64,000 nucleotides of DNA from Protea cynaroides. Its lineage: Eukaryota > Streptophyta > Magnoliopsida > Proteales > Proteaceae. The DNA lies in assembly GCA_028583415.1 (NCBI GenBank), contig CM053268.1, positions 19,763,923 through 19,827,922 of the forward strand, written 5' to 3'. Within the stretch, counting starts at the first letter, position 1. Each line of letters starts with the position of its first letter. The position numbers were made by a program, and so were the translations under genes. Under the pieces are notes generated by a model that saw nothing but the letters and a program-made list of their open reading frames with translations, searched no databases and was not told the origin of the DNA. Below, piece after piece: positions 24,369-34,510 of the stretch.

Positions 24369-26201
24369 AGCTTTATCCCAACTAAATGGGGTCAGCTACA
24401 TGGATTCATGTCTGCCAATCAGCTTTGTTCGATGTCATACTTCAAGCAAGGCCTAAGCTATGCCTGTTTTTCTTCACCACATTCCCTAAAGTCATCTTAG
24501 GTCTGCCCTTAGCTCTTTTAGATCCTTCAATCTGAATCAAATCACTCGTCCTTATGGGAGCATCTAAAGGTCTTCGTTGAACATGACCATACCATCTAAA
24601 ACGACTTTCTCGTAGTTTATCATGTATCGGCGCAACTTCCAAATCAGCTCTAACACGATCATTTCTTACCTTATCCTTCCTAGTTTTGTCATCCATTTCA
24701 ACATCCTCATCACAGCTACACTAAGTTTATCTATATGAAGCTTCTTAATTACTTAACATTTCATACCATACATCATAGCCAATCGAATGACTGTTCTATA
24801 AAATTTTCTTTTAAGTTTTAAAAGAATACGCCGATCACACAACACTCCAGACGCACCTCTCCACTTTATCCATCATATTTTAATCATCTGTTAAACTTCA
24901 TCCTTTATATCAGTTTCTTTGTTTATGATTGAACCTAGATACTTAAAATAATCACTTTGTTGTATATCCTTCTCATTAATTTTCACCACCTTATTATCTG
25001 TTCTTGTGTGACTAAAATTACACACCCACCATATACTCCGTTTTCGTTCTACTTATCTTAAAACCCATTGATTCCAATGTTGATCTCTATAGCTCCAACT
25101 TGACACTAATCCCTGTTTTTGTTTCATCCATCAAAACAATATCATCAGTGAAAAGTATGCACCAAGGAACTTCATTTTGAATGTCTCTGGTTAGATCATC
25201 TATAATGAGGGCAAACACATAAGGGCTTAAAACTGATCCTTGATGTAATTTCCATTGTAATTGGGAATTCACGACCTTGACCCCTACGGTTTTTACATTA
25301 GTCACCACATTATAATACATATCAGGTCCTGCAGAGAATTGGTCCAAACAAAATTACCATCTGAATCTCATAGTCATCCAGTCTTTCATGTGTCCAGGAT
25401 AAAGAAAAATCTAGGAGCTCATGTTTCCTCTCAAACCATCCTTTCATATGTTACCAGGGGCAGGGTATTACAGGCTCTACCGGAATGAATTTCAGACCGA
25501 AGCATTATACAATGAGGTAAAAAGGTAGCAACTAAAGTCTTAATAAGTTGGATGCTTGCAAGACAGAAGACCCTACTTGGGAATTATCTAGGACATTCTC
25601 CACCGATTTCTAGATGCATATTGCATACATCTCAACGTGTTCTTGCAGTCCATATGTTATATGTGAGTGTTGTTACTGGGTAGTTTCCTTCTTGATACTA
25701 CATTGTTTGAAGTACTGATTTACATCTCAGAAGTGAACAAATGTTTCCAGTTGTCTTTAGTCAAGAACTCAACTGTGGTGGGTAGTGAGAGAGATCCCAT
25801 AAAAATTTAATGTTGAGAAGTGAGAAGGCATTGGTGGGAAATCAAGGGTTTAAGACCCAAAGCTTCTATGTCGGCTTCCCCCATTCACCAGCCCGCAGCA
25901 GGAATCTCATAAAATTTTCAACTCTTCAAAGAAAGTAAGGAGACTTCAAATTAAGGAATTAACCTGTTCTCGTTTAAGGAGAGTCCAAAATGTAGAATCA
26001 ATTACATCCGAAACAATGAAACTACACAACAGAGCAAGACGGAGGGAGATTTAAGGCTAACATATTAAAATTAGGGTTATAGAAAAAGAATATTGGATTG
26101 CAAAGGCAGACGAAGAAAGAAGGCGTTCAGGACTTCAGATTACCTGTTTGCTGTGACTCGGTCGGAGACTCGGCGCCTTGTTTGTCTTTCTCCGGTTCCA
26201 T
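10221..26201 (-). CDS. EAPP: E2F-associated phosphoprotein (EAPP) homologue, three exons
   Basis: Joining exons 26201-26144, 21487-21322 and 10476-10221 gives 480 nt, about 159 residues plus stop, with consistent splice phases (1, then 2). The protein starts MEPEKDKQGAESPTE. It has an acidic stretch (SDDDEIDY, YDSDLDEKDE), then LWVNKKRKGRTSDAVLSCPAC and CLECQRHEKY. The C-terminal part reads QYRAIFVVNCKI, then a CxxC pair (CLVC), and ends DEDEVYHFFNVLPS. This is the conserved EAPP C-terminal domain, with the paired cysteines suggesting a zinc site. In animals EAPP is a nuclear protein linked to E2F-dependent transcription; the plant role is inferred only by homology. Introns of 10844 and 4656 bp are filled with transposons. 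All splice sites are GT-AG. It appears intact. Confidence 0.88.
11730..12277. mobile_element. Tourist-like MITE copy 1, left end degraded
   Basis: The sequence aligns along most of its length with the element at 12429-13011, including the (CCA)n block near 11960-12090 and CTAGACTTCGATTGG. Its right end, TTATCAAACAAGGCC, is followed by TTA (12278-12280). The left terminal repeat is not recognisable. It lies in EAPP intron 2. Confidence 0.65.
12429..13011. mobile_element. Tourist-like (PIF/Harbinger-type) MITE copy 2, 583 bp
   Basis: Terminal inverted repeats GGGCTTGTTTGATAAC and the complement of the right end match at about 13 of 16 bases. TAA flanks both ends (12426-12428 and 13012-13014), the usual 3-bp duplication of Tourist elements. 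It contains a poly-A run and a (CCA)n tract but no transposase. The CCA tract opens long glycine- or proline-rich frames that are not genes. Confidence 0.7.
13255..13445. repeat. CAGTG-rich imperfect tandem repeat
   Basis: GGCAGTGCAGAGGTGCAGTG occurs twice (near 13270 and 13322), and shorter GGCAGTG units continue to about 13445. No coding meaning is apparent. Confidence 0.6.
13650..14770. repeat. Decayed tandem modules of about 190 bp
   Basis: Diverged modules near 14160, 14346, 14540 and 14732 each carry a 'TGGAATCA.ATCAATCC... GAGAG.TTATG' stretch followed by 'GTCTGTGTTCT...AGTAGGTT.AAGGCC' and 'GCTCAAAACATAA'. An earlier, weaker module lies near 13657. Spacing is 186-194 bp. This could be an old satellite-like array or part of an untypable LTR element. 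Confidence 0.5.
15360..17096 (+). mobile_element. 5'-truncated L1 LINE tail with RNase H, split by a hAT-like element
   Basis: The plus strand shows an L1 RNase H domain: VKPNMDGSS with the catalytic Asp near 15605, MIGFRLAMEQGL and CLWIERDSAAVV near 15740-15810. A frameshift lies between them. The frame resumes after the insertion and runs into a 3'UTR that ends in a poly(A) run at about 17088-17096. The tail wording (TTTCAATATATTATTTCT then A9) is typical of plant L1 3' ends. Confidence 0.8.
15842..16736. mobile_element. Non-autonomous hAT-like element, 895 bp, with 8-bp target duplication
   Basis: The ends are inverted: CATAGTTGTCAAGGCGAC on the left, and CATAGTTGCCAAGGCGTC as the complement of the right end. 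CCCTGGAG is duplicated at 15834-15841 and 16737-16744. Removing the element restores the L1 RNase H sequence. Eight-base duplications fit the hAT superfamily. GGCG-rich subterminal repeats occur at both ends. The AT-rich core (about 16066-16606) matches the core of the element at 22640-24058. No transposase frame is present. Confidence 0.85.
17409..18050 (-). mobile_element. RTE-type LINE 3' tail
   Basis: Minus-strand frames show the conserved plant RTE C-terminus: HFRYLGSIINKEDD, MMYGAECWAIKK, KTRKDKVRNHRIRADLG and IEGSKRAMGRPKMTLGE. It ends at a (TTG)n tail, seen as CAACAACAACAA at 17408-17421 on the plus strand. It is 5'-truncated and frameshifted. Confidence 0.85.
18070..18128. repeat. 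(TA)n microsatellite
   Basis: Almost 30 uninterrupted TA units lie at the 5'-truncated end of the RTE copy. Confidence 0.95.
18129..20095. other. EAPP intron 2 sequence without identified content
   Basis: Low-complexity purine-rich patches (18180-18250, 19330-19500) occur. I see no protein similarity, RNA gene or clear repeat structure. Confidence 0.45.
20097..20398 (+). mobile_element. RTE-type LINE 3' tail, plus orientation
   Basis: The plus strand carries the same RTE C-terminal wording as the copies at 17409 and 24328 (RADLGVAPIYDKLRES, then the DLIQIEGSER area). It ends in GGCTTTGTTGTTGTTGTTG (about 20380-20398). Only about 300 bp remain, with frame damage. Confidence 0.8.
20676..20765 (+). 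mobile_element. AU-like SINE fragment
   Basis: The segment contains CCCAGTGCACGAGGCTCCTG, then GCAGGGTCTGGGGAAGGG and TGTACGTAGCCTTACCCC. This matches the tRNA-derived head of the AU SINE family widespread in flowering plants. The 3' body is missing; a T-run follows. Confidence 0.75.
21322..21487 (-). CDS. EAPP: EAPP exon 2
   Basis: The acceptor TTCTCAG (AG at 21489-21488) precedes 166 nt, and the donor GTATGT begins at 21321. The exon encodes the acidic region and the first CxxC with flanking LSCPACFTTLCLECQ. This is the part with the strongest family resemblance. Confidence 0.92.
21944..21986. repeat. (AAAT)n / (AAAAT)n microsatellite
   Basis: Seven AAAT units pass into four AAAAT-type units within EAPP intron 1. 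Confidence 0.9.
22640..24058. mobile_element. DNA-transposon-like element, 1419 bp, with large internal palindrome
   Basis: It interrupts the gypsy integrase between near-identical flanks GGTTCCAGCC (22630-22639) and GGTTCTAGCC (24059-24068). Subterminal regions carry TCTCGAGATTTCTCGAGATT-type repeats. The core 22938-23785 is an imperfect inverted repeat with arms of about 420 bp around about 23360; both arms carry ATAAATAAGCAA and GATTTTCAAC blocks. Terminal inverted repeats are weak, so superfamily is uncertain (hAT or Mutator by duplication length). Confidence 0.6.
24328..25345 (-). mobile_element. RTE-type LINE, 5'-truncated, with (AAC)n end
   Basis: Minus-strand frames give the RT catalytic region (QGSVLSPYVFALIIDDLTRD, ILFTDDIVLMDE) at 25087-25347 and the C-terminus (KTRKDKVRNDRVRADLE, RWYGHVQRRPLDAP) at 24442-24696. 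The 3' end is an (AAC)n run at 24328-24368 on the plus strand. It is inserted in the gypsy remnant in EAPP intron 1. Confidence 0.85.
26144..26201 (-). CDS. EAPP: EAPP exon 1 (coding part)
   Basis: The ATG at 26201 starts 19 codons plus one base, ending at donor G|GTAATC (26143). The stretch is locally GC-rich compared with the flanks. Exon 1 is short and weakly conserved in this family, so the start rests on phase agreement with exon 2 and on the in-frame ATG. Confidence 0.75.
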
Positions 26202-26430
26202 GTTCAGACTCGCTAACTGCAACTCTCACCTTGTCACCCTCCGCGGCCTCAGAAAATGGCCTACTCCAGGAATTTAATTGATGACAAAAAAAAAAAACCT
26301 GATAAAGTAGCTAAAATTACAAGCTTAATGAAAATTTTGCTTTGATTTATAACTTACTAACCTTTTTTTATTAAGGAATATTTACTCATACGTCCGCGGC
26401 CTTCCTTTCGAAACAATGGCTTGGGCCTCG
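26202..26430 (-). promoter_or_regulatory. Putative EAPP 5' leader and proximal promoter
   Basis: The 90 bp before the ATG are GC-richer than the surroundings. A GGCCCA motif (minus strand, 26427-26422), of the site II type common in plant housekeeping promoters, lies about 225 bp upstream of the start. I see no convincing TATA box. The limits are a guess. Confidence 0.3.
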
Positions 26431-26793
26431 TTATTTTACCAAAAATATAAAAACCTCCTTGTTAGATTTTTTTTTTATTTTTTTAAAGGGGGAGGGGGGG
26501 TATAAGAAGTAAACTTATTTGCCCAAGGTTTCTTCAAGAAAAAGAAAGGTCCAAATCGTACCAAAAAAAAAAAAAAACTAAGAATGTACAGAATATATAG
26601 AAGGTATAGGAAAAAAGATTGAATATGCAAGGCAAAGACTTAATTAATCGGATAATAGCAAATGATTCAAACTTTTTCATATAACTTTTTAATGATCATA
26701 ATGATTTCACCTTGTGGTAATAATGGGTGAAAAATATTCTTATGCAAGAAGGGACTATGAAGACTCTTAAGAAGAAATGAGAAGCACGAAAAT

Positions 26794-27573
26794 GTGACGG
26801 ATGATGAGTAGCTAGAGTTGAGGGATCTAACAAATAGTAGGATCCAGTTATTTCTAACAAATAACATTCTTTGTGCGGTCATTTATTTGGAGGATCCAGA
26901 AGAAGTTTGGACCAAGTTGGAGTGCAGCTACAAGTCCAAATCATTGATTTATCTGTTGTTTTTGAAAAAACAATTGTATGGCTTTCGCTCGTTAGATGGA
27001 GCGAAATTTGATGTGTACATTGATGAGTTCAACAGAAATCTTACGGAATTGTCTGCTCTTGATGTGAAGATTGAAGAGGAGAACAAGACACTTCTCTTGT
27101 TGGCCTCACTACCTTCTTTGTTTGATCACATTGTGATTACATTATTGTTTGGTAAGGATACTTTCAAACTTGACGATGTTACTGCTGCTTTACTAATGAA
27201 TGAGATACAGCGGAAAAATAATGATGATGGGACGTCAAAGGAGGATACTGTCTTGGTTACAGATGGTGGTCAAGGCAGAGGAAGATCAAATGGGAGCCAG
27301 GAGTATGGCAAGAATAAAAGTCGTTCCAAATCACAAGGTCGCAAAATAATTTGTTATTATGTCAAGGAGGAAGGTTATATAAAGATGAATTGTCCAAAGC
27401 GTAAGGAGGATATAAAGGAGAAGGAAGACAATGAGAGTGAAGAAAAATCATTTACTGTTGCTATCATGGAAAGGTGGATTGATGGAGATGTCTATCTCAT
27501 TATTTCATCAGGTACATATTTTTCAGATTGGATTTTAGATTCAGGCTATTCATTTCATATGTGTTCAGTTTGA
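26794..27573 (+). pseudogene. Copia gag-protease fragment
   Basis: The UBN2-type gag domain spans about 26794-27250 (YLEDPEEVWTKLE, DEFNRNLTELSALD, LLASLPSLFDHIV). The zinc knuckle CYYVKEEGYIKMNC has lost its second Cys and its His. The protease box reads WILDSGYSFHM before a stop at 27573. A TAG replaces a Trp codon at 26809. Frames are otherwise long, so decay is moderate. Confidence 0.8.
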
Positions 27574-27824
27574 GAATAGTTTGCTACATACCATGCATGT
27601 GATAAGGGTACAGTCAGAATGATAAATGATACTGAAACCAAGGTTGTTAGGATTGTGACTGTACGGATTTACATGTCTGGTGGAATTATGCGAACTATAA
27701 CAGGGGTTAGACATGTTCCAGATTTAAGAAATAATCTGATTTCATTGAGAACACTAGATTCGAGAGGCTACTAATGCTTATCTAAAGATGGAGTTCTCAA
27801 GGTCTCTAGAGGGGCTATGGTTAT

Positions 27825-29987
27825 TGTCACACCCTAATTTCGGCTGAACCAGAAGTGTGAGTGAACCGTCACTAAACCAACGATTCACACCAAGATCTCA
27901 ATAAGACTGTGTCCACTCATACAAACCATTGCACATAACCATAATCAGAATATAATTAAATACAGCGAAAGTCTTAAATTAAATGAACTGAGTACTTCTA
28001 TTGATAAATAAATTATTCAATTATTCAAAATACCAAAACATAAATAATTATCCTTACATCCCAATTATAAATCCAACTGAATATAAATAAAATAAACAAA
28101 TCAAATATCCTAGAGGTACACGCAGAAAGGGCACTCGCATGAAGCGTCATGCTCGTCCTCCCCTGCTTGCACTTCTAGGGCAGCAGCTCTTCCATATACT
28201 CGAGCATCCACGTAGTCCTCGACAGTGTAACCTGCATCAACATCTAAAAACATGTATATATATAAGGGTGAGATCACAACTTAGCTCAGTAAGAAAATCA
28301 GACAATGCAACACACATCATGCATGAGTAACATTCACATTATGGTCTGGTTTTAAGTTTACAATGTGCTATAGAAAGGAATGACGGCCACCGCACCTCTA
28401 TACACGAGTATGTGAAGTTGCCCAATGGATCAAACACCACTGTCGTCCTACATGCACCCACCATGGAATAGAGATAGAGCTAAAGCGTTCGGATCGAACA
28501 CCGCCAACACTTCCCCTGATGCCCTATACCCATACCAACACGTAAGCCCCTATTGGCGAGGGCTTGCAAACTGGGCTCGCAACTAATTAATCTTATATGT
28601 CATCACAGTAGGCCCTATCCCAGCATAGCTCCCTACGGCATAAAGATAGAGCTAGAGTCTAATGGTCAGGCCGGAGACCACAGTGCCACTTCCTCTCCCT
28701 GATGCCCTACCCGCACCAAGTATGCTAAGATAGAAATGATACGAAAAGGTGCTAGTGTGAGGAATGATCTCAAACCCCAGACCCTTCCCATTCCACACAC
28801 CAACGAAAACAATCACATGTCTAACAGTCACATCCTAGCATAGCGAGTATGTATGAATAATATAATAACTGAAAGTAAAGATGACATGCGAGTATGCACA
28901 AACATCAGTCCATAGAGTCATAATTATTAACAATGTTTTACTGTTATTAAATTATTAGGGTTTAGGTCCGATTCCCTTACCTAACGCTTGATTGATAGCT
29001 TGCTCCGCGTCACAGAATCCAAACTCGCTATCACAAGGTCCTACACAATGTTAGAGTTGTATTAGAATAGTTTTCTTAGGGTTATGTTGGTCGAAAAACC
29101 AACTGGGTCAAAACACTCCTCACAGTGCAGACCGATCGCAGGTACAAGTTACGGCACTATGGGGAAAGGTACGATCGGTATGGTCGATCGGTCCCCACAG
29201 ACCAGTCCCCGAGAGGTACCGGTTGCAGTACTGGTCGCATAAGGTGCGACTGGTATGGTCGACCGGTATGCCTCCGAAAAACCATCAACGCGGTTCTCGC
29301 CTTCCGTTGGTCACCCTCTATTGATTATAGGGTTTCTCCTATACATTCTAGGTCTGAGCAACGAGTTAGAGTTGTTTCATACTCCATTCAAGTCTTAGTT
29401 CCGATGATCCTCAGCCTAGAACTTGAATCTAGGGTTATCGACTGTATTAAGGTTTAACGGTAAATTTAGAGGTTTAAATCAATACCTCGCCTTGCATGGT
29501 ATTGATCCATTCATGACTAACCTTCTATAATGCTTAACTTAGAGGAAGGTTCAAGCACTCACCATTGGTTCGCAGTAGGGTGTTCTTCGTCCAACGGCAA
29601 CGGCGGCTCCTCTCCCTCCTTCCTTAGCTCTTTCTCCTTCTTCGATCTCTTTCTCCTCTCTAAGGTTTGTGAGGATCAATGGAAGAGATTTTAGGAGGTT
29701 TAGGGGTCCTTAAATAGACTAGGATTGAGTTTAGGAAGTCCCCCTTATGTTAGGAAAGTCCTAGGGTTCGATATTTGGAAAGTGGGACCCACAGAGATCC
29801 AATTCCGGATCTAAGTAGTCTGCCTGCGCAGACATACCGGTCGACCGGTATGAAATAATTATCATACATGGTCCGTTTTTGTATCTGGTTGTCATCTGTT
29901 CGTTCCGTCTGACCCGGTGATGATTGGAAGACCTGTTACGACATCAATTAAAGGTTTAGATCGGGTTCATGGAGTGCGGGTCTTACA
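27825..29987 (-). mobile_element. Solo LTR (LTR C) of the gypsy Tekay-like family, 2163 bp
   Basis: On the plus strand it runs from TGTCACACCC to GGGTCTTACA and is bounded by a perfect 5-bp duplication GTTAT (27820-27824 and 29988-29992) in copia sequence. It matches the LTRs of the element at 50458-61773, whose coding direction makes this copy minus-oriented. It carries the shared internal motifs: ATAGAGATAGAGCTA words, the GGTCGACC cluster at 29100-29275 and 29840, and the CECPFC exon-like frame at 28110-28243. Confidence 0.92.
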
Positions 29988-30385
29988 GTTATAATGTAAG
30001 GACAGACAATTGGAAATCTATATAGATTTCCAAGGAGTATTGAAACAGATGGTACTTCTGTTGGAACTCAGGCGAGGGGTACAAATGGAAGATAAAGATT
30101 GTAGGAAGTTCAAGTTGTAAAGAAGTACAGATCTGGGAAGAAGCGAGTTTCTTTCGCTTCGGATCCTATGAGTGGAAGTGATCTATTTGGTGATGCTACA
30201 ATAGTGGGAAAGGTGGATTCACATCACATCTTGCGGCGGTGAGCTGTGCGAGACACCCAAACGAAGTGTGGGCTATGTCGGTTGGGTGTAGTAGTTTTAC
30301 AGAGACAATAACGAAGTTTTTAGAATCGACATCAATACGGGTTCTTCTTTGGGTGACTTGTAGAATCCAAGCCAAAGTAAAAATT

Positions 30386-30731
30386 TGTTGGATTATGTCT
30401 TGTATTCTGTGGGGTCTACACGGTTATTGGAATTATATTTGTAATTTGAGTTTGGATCTATTACATGTACAAGAGTCAATTTGTAATTGTGTGGAATTAA
30501 GGTTTCTAGTGATCCTATATATTTTCTCTATAGGAAAAACTCTAGGTAAGAGAACAAAGTGAAAACACTTTGTGAGGTGGGAAGAGGTGTAAAATATTTC
30601 TTGGTGAATAAGAAATTTCTCTGAATCTCTAGGGTGGAGGTAGGCATTCCGTTTTGGGTGCTGAACAATAATAAATCCTTGTGTTTGTGTGATTGTTTGT
30701 TGTTCATATTTTCTCTTGTTTGCGTTTTCAT
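30386..30731 (+). repeat. Probable 3' LTR of the copia remnant
   Basis: TGTTGGATTATGTC follows a degraded purine tract (CCAAAGTAAAAATT). The sequence ends near TTTTCA and has the 300-400 bp size usual for Tork/Tnt1-like copia LTRs. No second copy exists in the window for comparison. Confidence 0.5.
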
Positions 30732-31048
30732 CCCTATTAGGAGGAAGGGAACGTTGCCGCGGCAATAAGGAGCAGATCAGGGATGATGAAGGAAGAATGA
30801 CGGCAGTAGTAGGGAAAAAGGTGGAAGGAGGGAGGGAGAAGAGAGGAGGTATCATGAAGTAAATGAGAAAGAAGATAGTCAAGGAGGAGAGAGAGAAAAG
30901 GGTGCATTGGAACAAATATTAGTTGCCTTTACTGCAGAGGTAAAGTAGTCATTTACCTTTCACTTACCTTGTTGAAGGTTTTGGATTATGCCTTAGTTGC
31001 ATTGAATGAGTCCTTTGAAAGGTGGTGATTGGTGCTAGAGCAGCATCA

Positions 31049-31720
31049 TTAAGAGCTAGTAAAACCTACATAAGCTTCAATAGTGGGGATTGAAACCTCG
31101 ATTGAGGCATTGGATAGTGGCATAGCGTTAGTGTTGATCATATTGGGAACTGCAATGGTGGGGGATGGAAGCGGTGAGGAGGGTGATAACGAAGATGTAG
31201 GATACATACGAGTTGATGAGGTTTCTTGTAGAGGATGCCTTGAGGATAGGTTATTAATTGCAGTCGCTGTAAGCCATGGAGATGATGGAGCAAACGGTGC
31301 TTGTGAAACAATAAAGATAGATGGATACATATGGGAAAATTTTTCAATAAAATCCACATGTCGAGCAATGTATAATCTCCCTGATTTCCATTCTAAACAC
31401 ATGGATGCCATATGCATTGGACTGTACCCAAGAAGACATAGGGTACAGATCGGCATGAAAACTTTGAAGAATTATAAGGCCAGCCGAAGTAATGGAAATG
31501 TTGTACATCCAAATACCTTAAGCATTTTGTAATTTGGTTGACTCTTAAATAGCATTTGAAAATGGGAACTATTGTTGAGAATTGGTGTAGGTAACCGGTA
31601 GAATTTGTGCTGGTAGTCAGTAGATTAGAAAAACCATAGTTTGAAAAGCATAATCCCATGTGTGTTGTCCACCTTATGTGTGATTCCACCTTGGGAAACT
31701 CCCCAATGTCTTTAAACATC
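31049..31720 (-). mobile_element. Copia integrase C-terminal fragment
   Basis: Minus-strand frames give WDYAFQTMVFLI-like and KVFGC-like wording in shifted frames, then CLLGYSPMHMASMCLEWKSG, RLYIARHVDF and a Ser/Pro-rich linker. This is the end of copia integrase leading towards RT. It is oppositely oriented to the neighbouring copia copy and therefore a separate insertion. Confidence 0.7.
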
Positions 31721-31734
31721 AAGTCAAAAAGTGT

Positions 31735-31920
31735 GTCTGCCTCAATACTTATCGATACACTTCGATACATATTGCCTATATCGATACCTTTGTTTTTTTT
31801 GACAATTTTTTTTAAGGAAAAAAAAAGACAGAAACAACCTGTATCGACCAGTATCGGACCAATACGGTTCGATACTGCTCGATACACCAGTATATAACTC
31901 GATACTGGGTTGATACTACA
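31735..31920. repeat. TATCGATA-rich inverted repeat
   Basis: The left part (ACTTATCGATACACTTCGAT, CTATATCGATAC) and right part (GTATCGACCAGTATCGG, TACTGCTCGATACACC) are imperfect inverted repeats around a T/A-rich centre. It resembles a small MITE, but ends and duplication are unclear. Confidence 0.5.
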
Positions 31921-32482
31921 TTAGAACACGATTGTTAACCCTGTTCTTCACTGGCCAAGAGTACCGAGCACCCTTCCACTGCTTATATTTATGTTAGAAC
32001 CTCAAACGAATTAGGGCTTTGATTCTTAACCCTAAAACAACTTAAAAGCAAGCATCAAAGGTAGTGTTTGTGAAGATTGAAGCATCAAATCACTCCTTTA
32101 AGCTCCAAGGATGGAAAAAAATTTACGTATGACTTTGAAATTGTGTTTTTTCATAATAAATTTGATTTTTATGTTGTTTCTTCATATGAATCAGTGTATA
32201 ATAGTCTAATATGATGAATGCATGCTACATAAACTAGTTTAAATATGGATTTGAGGATGGATTTGTAAAATTTTTGAAGAACAAAAAAAATTTCGATTTT
32301 TTTTTCAAGAATTAATCTTACCCTCTTGTATCTTTTATATGATGTATGTAGTGTGTTGAGCTATCATGTTTGAGCATCATCTATAATTTTTTTTTTTTTT
32401 AATTTTCTGAAAAAAATAGAAATATCATTCATAAAATTATTTTTTTCATGTAAATGTGTTCCAAATGGTGTGTTAATTTTCT

Positions 32483-32880
32483 GATTTGCATATATCATAT
32501 GTTAAATATATATGCTTACTAATATTCATATACTTTTACTGTTTTATTGATTTTAATATCTATTTATATAATTATATGTTTAAATTTATATTATATTTTT
32601 TGTTTTTCATTTTCAGATTTGCATATATGATATTTCATTTTCATATTCTTACTGATATTCATATCCTTTTACTATTTTACTGATTTTAATATTTTATCAT
32701 ATATTTATATTTTTAAATTTATATTATATTTTTCTATTTTTCATTTTCAGATTTACATATATGATATCATATCATATATGATATCATATCATTGATATGT
32801 CATATGTTTAAATGTATATGCTTATTGATATTCATAGTTTTACTATTTTATTGATTTTATTATTGTAAGTACTCCATTTT
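32483..32880. repeat. Three AT-rich tandem units of about 133 bp
   Basis: GATTTGCATATAT-type starts occur at 32483, 32616 and 32750 (periods 133 and 134). Each is followed by GATATTCATA..TTTTACT.TTTTA.TGATTTTA. The third unit contains an extra ATATGATATCATATC palindrome. Copies are clearly diverged. Confidence 0.75.
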
Positions 32881-34510
32881 TGCCATCTCATCCAAACAGA
32901 GCTTTACTGGTGTATAGACAGCAAAAGAGGGGGGGGGGGGTGAATGGGAATTTAGAAAAGTACAGGGGAGGCGAGTGAAACTCTCTTAAATCGACATTTG
33001 ATCAGTTCCTTTGTACACTCTATGGTATTCTGAGCCAAGCCAAGGTGCCCCCCCAGTGTGTAGGAGTTTCAGTGGACGCATTCAGAAAGGGCTACGGGTC
33101 AATTCAAGGTTTGGACGTTAAATGGTGACTTTGAGGTTAGTTTCGATGGGCCCCACAATAAGATCATGGGCTGTAATCTATATGGATACGTAGATCGTGG
33201 AATTATCTTCGAAACGAGACCAGAATCACTCAATTCTGATGTCAAACGAAGAAGATATCACGATTTTAGTCAGATTGAAAATGACTTATTAAATCCAGAG
33301 GTTTTTCTGCAAATTATAATAAATTAAGGATTTATCAGGTAAATTATCGTGATTTGAATCGATCGGACTTCATTCGATCATATCTTGATCATCCGACGTC
33401 CAAATCCGGTGATTCAAGGGCCAGTGTGCTCCATTGTTCGTCCTCTTCAAAGTGGACATAAACAATTCTGGACAGAGGCCGCCGCGGGTCCTATGCAAAT
33501 TTGCCAATCGGATTATCGTTAAAACTTCAATTATTCATATTTTGATCGTCCGACATCCGAATCAAATGATTCAAGCGCCAGTGTTCTCCATCTTCGGTAC
33601 TCTTCAAAGTTGATGGAAAAATCTGGGACAAGGGTCACTAAAAGACCCCATGTAGAGGCTAGCCGAAATGGCTCATGAAATGAGAAAAAAAGAGAGAAGC
33701 CAGTTTGACCTAAGTCCAGCCCAACCTGGTTCAAACCCAATTCAATCCAACCTAATCAAACTTGACCAGTCCAGCCTAACCCAGCCCAGACCGGTCCGGA
33801 CCGAGTCGGGTCAGCCCATGTGCATGCACTTTATGTATTTGTTATATATATTTTATATATATGATATATACTATATACATTTATATATTATATAATATAT
33901 CTTTTATATATGTTATGTTATATATATTATATTATTATATATATAATGTATATATAAAGAAGAGCAAGAGAGTGGGAATCCGACAAGAGAAAGGATCTAG
34001 AGAAAGAGATGTAGAGAGAGAGAGGAGAGGAGAGTAAGAGGCACACCGCCACCTCCGTTTTTGAGGCCAACCCAAAGCTTCCACCACCACCTTTTCTCCC
34101 TTGCGTCTCACCATATTTCTTGAACCCAAACCCAGCCGTGTACTCCACTACACCTCCCTTCTTGAGCACAACCCACCTACACATGCACCTCCACCAAAAG
34201 CACCTATGCACGACACATCACCTCCACTGCCCATGCTTCTTGAGCCCAACCCAATGGTTGCACACCCCACTGCTTTTGACACTTCATTCTCCCCCCATAC
34301 CACTCCACCGCCCATGGGTGAGCCCAACCCAATAGAGCACCACCACCGTGACCATTTAATGCCCATAAGCCCCCCAGCCATGCCCGACATAATTTCACGC
34401 AACCAGCTCCAGCTCCCATGCTACCTTATCAAATCCAGCCATCACCGTCCCTCACTAATCCTTGATGTCCATCCTCTCCAGTCGACACCTCACAAACATC
34501 CATACATTCT
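32881..34510. other. Unassigned sequence with a G12 run and a purine/AT-rich centre
   Basis: A run of 12 G (32929-32940) in AGAGG...TGAAT context resembles the end of the SIRE-type LTR at 34511. A TA-rich stretch fills 33840-33957, and a GA-rich stretch fills 33960-34040. The 34100-34510 part opens a His/Pro-rich frame with no family resemblance. I call no gene here. Confidence 0.4.

Larger units (their letters stand above)
22269..25620 (+). mobile_element. Ty3/gypsy integrase-chromodomain remnant, split twice
   Basis: Three plus-strand pieces read as one decayed gypsy pol end. The integrase piece is 22400-22639 (RVWSEITNGFIHDLPPSQ, FKLHGSIVSA). The integrase continues at 24059-24320 (NQCLENYLRCLIGAK, LEKWLNMAQ.WYNTT). 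The C-terminal piece is 25345-25620 (SHPVFHVSRIKKNLG, GRVLQALPE). A DNA element and an RTE LINE fill the two gaps. It is non-functional. Confidence 0.75.
26740..30731 (+). mobile_element. Ty1/copia remnant with gag, split by a solo gypsy LTR
   Basis: The plus strand reads copia gag, a decayed zinc knuckle, the protease active-site area and the pre-integrase region to 27824. The same frame region resumes after a solo LTR at 29988. RT and RNase H are missing, so a large internal deletion preceded or followed. A probable 3' LTR starts at 30386. No 5' LTR is recognised. Confidence 0.75.

Noticed and set aside
31083..31532. Plus-strand frame of 149 codons
   Set aside because: It is the complement of a copia integrase-linker fragment that reads sensibly on the minus strand.
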